DNA of 64,000 bases from Amia ocellicauda (lineage: Eukaryota > Chordata > Actinopteri > Amiiformes > Amiidae), in NCBI RefSeq assembly GCF_036373705.1, contig NC_089854.1, positions 23,786,339 to 23,850,338 of the forward strand. The letters are read 5' to 3'. Within the stretch, counting starts at the first letter, position 1; each line of letters begins with the position of its first letter. Shown here piece by piece: positions 60,918 through 64,000 of this stretch. The position numbers and the translations under genes were made by a program. Under the pieces are notes generated by a model. The model searched no databases and was not told where the DNA came from. It was given only the letters and a program-made list of their open reading frames with translations.

Positions 60918-63900
60918 TCTGAGAGGGGGACGACACAATCAAACACAGGATGTCAGTCAGGATTAAAATACAGTTGTCGATAAAATTTCACAATGGAAAA
61001 CTGGAGAATGTCTGAGAAAACAAAACATTTCCATTTCACCCTTCAATCAATGTCTTTCTTCTTTCTCCATCCACGTACTAACTTGTGTGTAGGATGTGGT
61101 TTGCAGCCGGTTTCCTTCACTTTTATATAGATATAAAACAATGTTGGAATCTTTGGGTGAGCTTATAAATCAAGCTCGTTAAAATTAATCATCCTGTCAC
61201 CAAATATTTTTCTTCCTCATTCCTCATTACAAACACTACCAAAGTGTTTTGAGGAAGCGTAGTGTGCCACCTATTTCAAAATATTTCTAAAAAATTCCCA
61301 TATCAATTTAAGAGGAATATTCACATACACATACACACGCGTACACACATACAAACACAAACAGACACATATATAAGCCAAAACAAATCAAACAAAAAAA
61401 CAAACAAACAACAAACAGAAAAACAAGCAAACAGAAAAAAATAATTTAAATCTGATTAGCATGATTGCTCTTGTTAGCTTTGCCCTAACTGTTGTTAACT
61501 TATGGTATCATAAGAGTAACATAATAAGTCTATAAGATGTATCCAATATTCTAAAATAAATCAATAAAAAATAATCAAGAAAACTGCCCTAAAAACTAAA
61601 TAACATAATTTACAGAAAAGTAATATATGACATACATTTAAATGAAACCAATACATTAATACATTTGCAAAGCAGTCCTGACAAACACATATTAATTTAA
61701 ATACTAAAAACAAATATAAAACAATAGCCAAAACAATGTTTAATTGATACATTACCTGTTGTCGGTAGCATTGCAATTCACTTAAGAATACAAATTATAT
61801 ATAAAAATAGACTATTATTTTTAAATAAAACAATTGTTGACCACTATCCTATATTAGTCCTGCTTCCAAATGTGAATTTCTAACCGAGGATTGAAACTAG
61901 TCCAACAGTGAATGTCTTCAACAGGGCCTTTTCGCTGACTTGGTGCTTAAGAAGAGAAAGGTTTACCTACAAGGGTATATCCTCTGGTGTGAGGATAGAA
62001 AAAACTGCAGGAGGGTGTGGCCAGGAGATTTTCAAAAACAGGTAATTGAAATACAAAGGAATAGATATCTTTTGAATATAAATATATCTAGATAGATAGA
62101 TTAGATAGATAGATAGGTACGTAGATATAAAGCTGGATATATAGAAAGACAGATATACAAACACAATTAAATCAGATTAAATATATAGACATGATCATTT
62201 AGATGAGGCAAGGACTGCACACAAACTAACAAAATTGATTATTGTAATGCAAATTTATCAACAAATGTTTACAGTGACTTCAAAAATATGTGATACAATG
62301 TACTCGTCTTCACAAAATGAAGTACTGACCTGCATTTTCAGTAATACATTTGAAAAGTGTAAACTACATCAAATGTATGTTTTACTTTTTTAAATCTTCA
62401 AGGAAGTACTGGTGCATACTTACATAAAAGGTTAAATTTCTCGTTCAAATACACCCTGTTACACCTTAATTTGGAGATAAGCGATAATTTATTTAACACT
62501 GTTTACACAATAACTGTTTTTAATTTATATCAACTGGTGCAGAAAGATCAACAAGATAATTTTAATATAAAGACTAACATACCACACAAAGGAAATGTCC
62601 ACTTTCCTGTTCCGAAAAAAAGGAATTCACACACACATCCAACTATTAAGTGGGTGCCGGGTACAAATAACATGTAAGATCAAAACAGAGAGAATACCCA
62701 CACATTTACCACAGCTACAGAATAAAAATAAGGGTATTTATTTAGCCCATGCCTTAAGATTTTCCAAAAAAACAGTCAATGTTAAGATTAAAAGATCTTC
62801 ATCGCTTTTCCTGTTTCTCATTTATTCTTATTTCTGCAGTGACATAGTGAGTTAAAAGAACAAGTTTTTCTGTATTCTTTATATTTAAGAATGTTTGAAT
62901 TAGACATTACAACTATTATTATTAATATTATATTAGTAGTACTATTTAATGTAATGTACCTATCAAAATGAATTAAAACAAAACAGAACTCACAACAAAC
63001 ATATATTGTGTTGACCAAATCATTAGTAGAAATGAAATAGGTGTGTTAGTTAAGCTTACCTGTTGTGCTGTATGATGGTATTTCTCTTTTACTGGAATCC
63101 CACAGCCTGTCTTCACTTTTATACCTATCTTCTGGTGTAATGATTTACTATCCTTACTTTAGCACTGTGTTAAAAATAGTCATTTAACAGAACATCATAA
63201 ATTTACTTTCATATAATAAAAGAGACACAGAATAAGTTAGCCTTTTTTGACAATCACTACTATTTGTGTATTTATAAATTGTAAATAAATGCTCTATAAC
63301 AACTTGTACATTAAGCAATGACAGACTTGAACAAACTTTGGGAGGAAAAACAATCAAAACACATTTTTTTAACTGAATGTACGTGAAAAGCATAGCAGCT
63401 ACAGTGACCGGTACTTGTTTTGGCACAATATTCTGCAGAATAAATATTACTATACCATATCTATTTCCAGAAAGACAATTGTACTCTAGTCCCAGTCATA
63501 TCAGAGTGCATTTCTCATTTTCAGACACCTGAACTCCTAATGTTCTGTCTTTACATATCATGTCTTGAGCAGTGAAACATGATAAACAATGTGATAAAAA
63601 AGTGTATTTAAGAAAAAAATTCTGTTAAACACTTTTTTTACAGTGCTCTGTCGTTCCCAATGTGTATTTTTTCAGTGGGGCCAATATTTTGTTCTTCTTA
63701 TTTTTGATCATTCTCATTTAACTGTTATAAACAATTCTGCATCATGTTATTCTTGCTCATCTGGAACACCAAACTGACACACTAACAGTACTCTGATGTA
63801 CGTGAGTGTGGTGTCCATATGTTGTTGGAAAATGTAACAAATATAGCAATTAGATGCTGAATTTAAATGGCACCAAAGATCACTCTTCCCACTTCCTCTC

Positions 63901-64000
63901 AACGCCCCAATCAATCACTGTTTAAACACACTACTTATAAAAGTGCTGAAGATAAATAAATCACAGTGCTCAGTGGGTCAGAGGACTTCTGTGTGAAATA
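60918..64000. other. Upstream region of otop2, no further gene recognised
   Basis: AT-rich. Contains (CA)n/(AAAC)n at about 61,320-61,440 and (TAGA)n at about 62,085-62,150. Possible donors on the minus strand at 61,755 (CGACAACAG|GTAATG) and 63,058 (CAGCACAACAG|GTAAGC) could end 5' UTR exons of otop2, but this needs transcript evidence. Short open frames here show low-complexity or no similarity. Confidence 0.45.

Noticed and set aside
1-64000. CRISPR arrays, bacterial operons or phage genes
   Set aside because: No spaced direct repeats of that kind. Split genes, microsatellites and Tc1/L2/hAT elements point to an animal nuclear genome.

Overview
The window is animal nuclear DNA, most likely from a ray-finned fish. 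Genes are split into short exons by GT-AG introns. The spaces between them are filled with fish-type Tc1/mariner elements, L2-like LINE pieces, hAT-type MITEs, solo LTRs and (ATT)n/(TC)n microsatellites. The gene order HID1 - OTOP3 - OTOP2, with HID1 convergent to the otopetrins, matches the vertebrate block on human 17q25. The repeat set would suit a gar, bowfin, sturgeon or early teleost, but the species cannot be fixed from the sequence alone.

Layout. 1-11,521 (+): fifteen exons of hid1, coding for the C-terminal 635 residues; the 5' part lies outside the window. 14,074-17,595 (-): otopetrin-3-like copy 1, with a damaged sixth exon. 18,660-26,275 (-): a decayed, repeat-like unit with a C2H2 finger plus transposase-like gene and a SAMD3-like gene, split by a complete Tc1 insertion. 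26,276-35,018: a transposon-rich spacer holding a second Tc1, two deletion derivatives of another Tc1 family, a LINE relic, a hAT MITE, a DD36E Tc1 and a solo LTR. 36,326-39,565 (-): otop3-like copy 2, intact. 41,573-45,940: an L2-like LINE and other repeats. 45,940-46,470: a dead copy of the last hid1 exon, followed by a DD36E Tc1. 48,177-52,220 (-): otop3-like copy 3, intact. 54,842-60,904 (-): otop2, with an intact-looking DD36E Tc1 in its first coding intron. 60,918-64,000: no further gene recognised.

Biology. Otopetrins are multi-pass proton-selective channels; HID1 is a Golgi-associated protein of secretory/dense-core granule formation. The main local event is a tandem triplication of otop3. 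One duplication also carried the 3' end of hid1. Later changes were likely gene conversion between copies 1 and 2, damage to copy 1, and insertion of transposons, at least one of which can be ordered after the duplication by its empty paralogous site.
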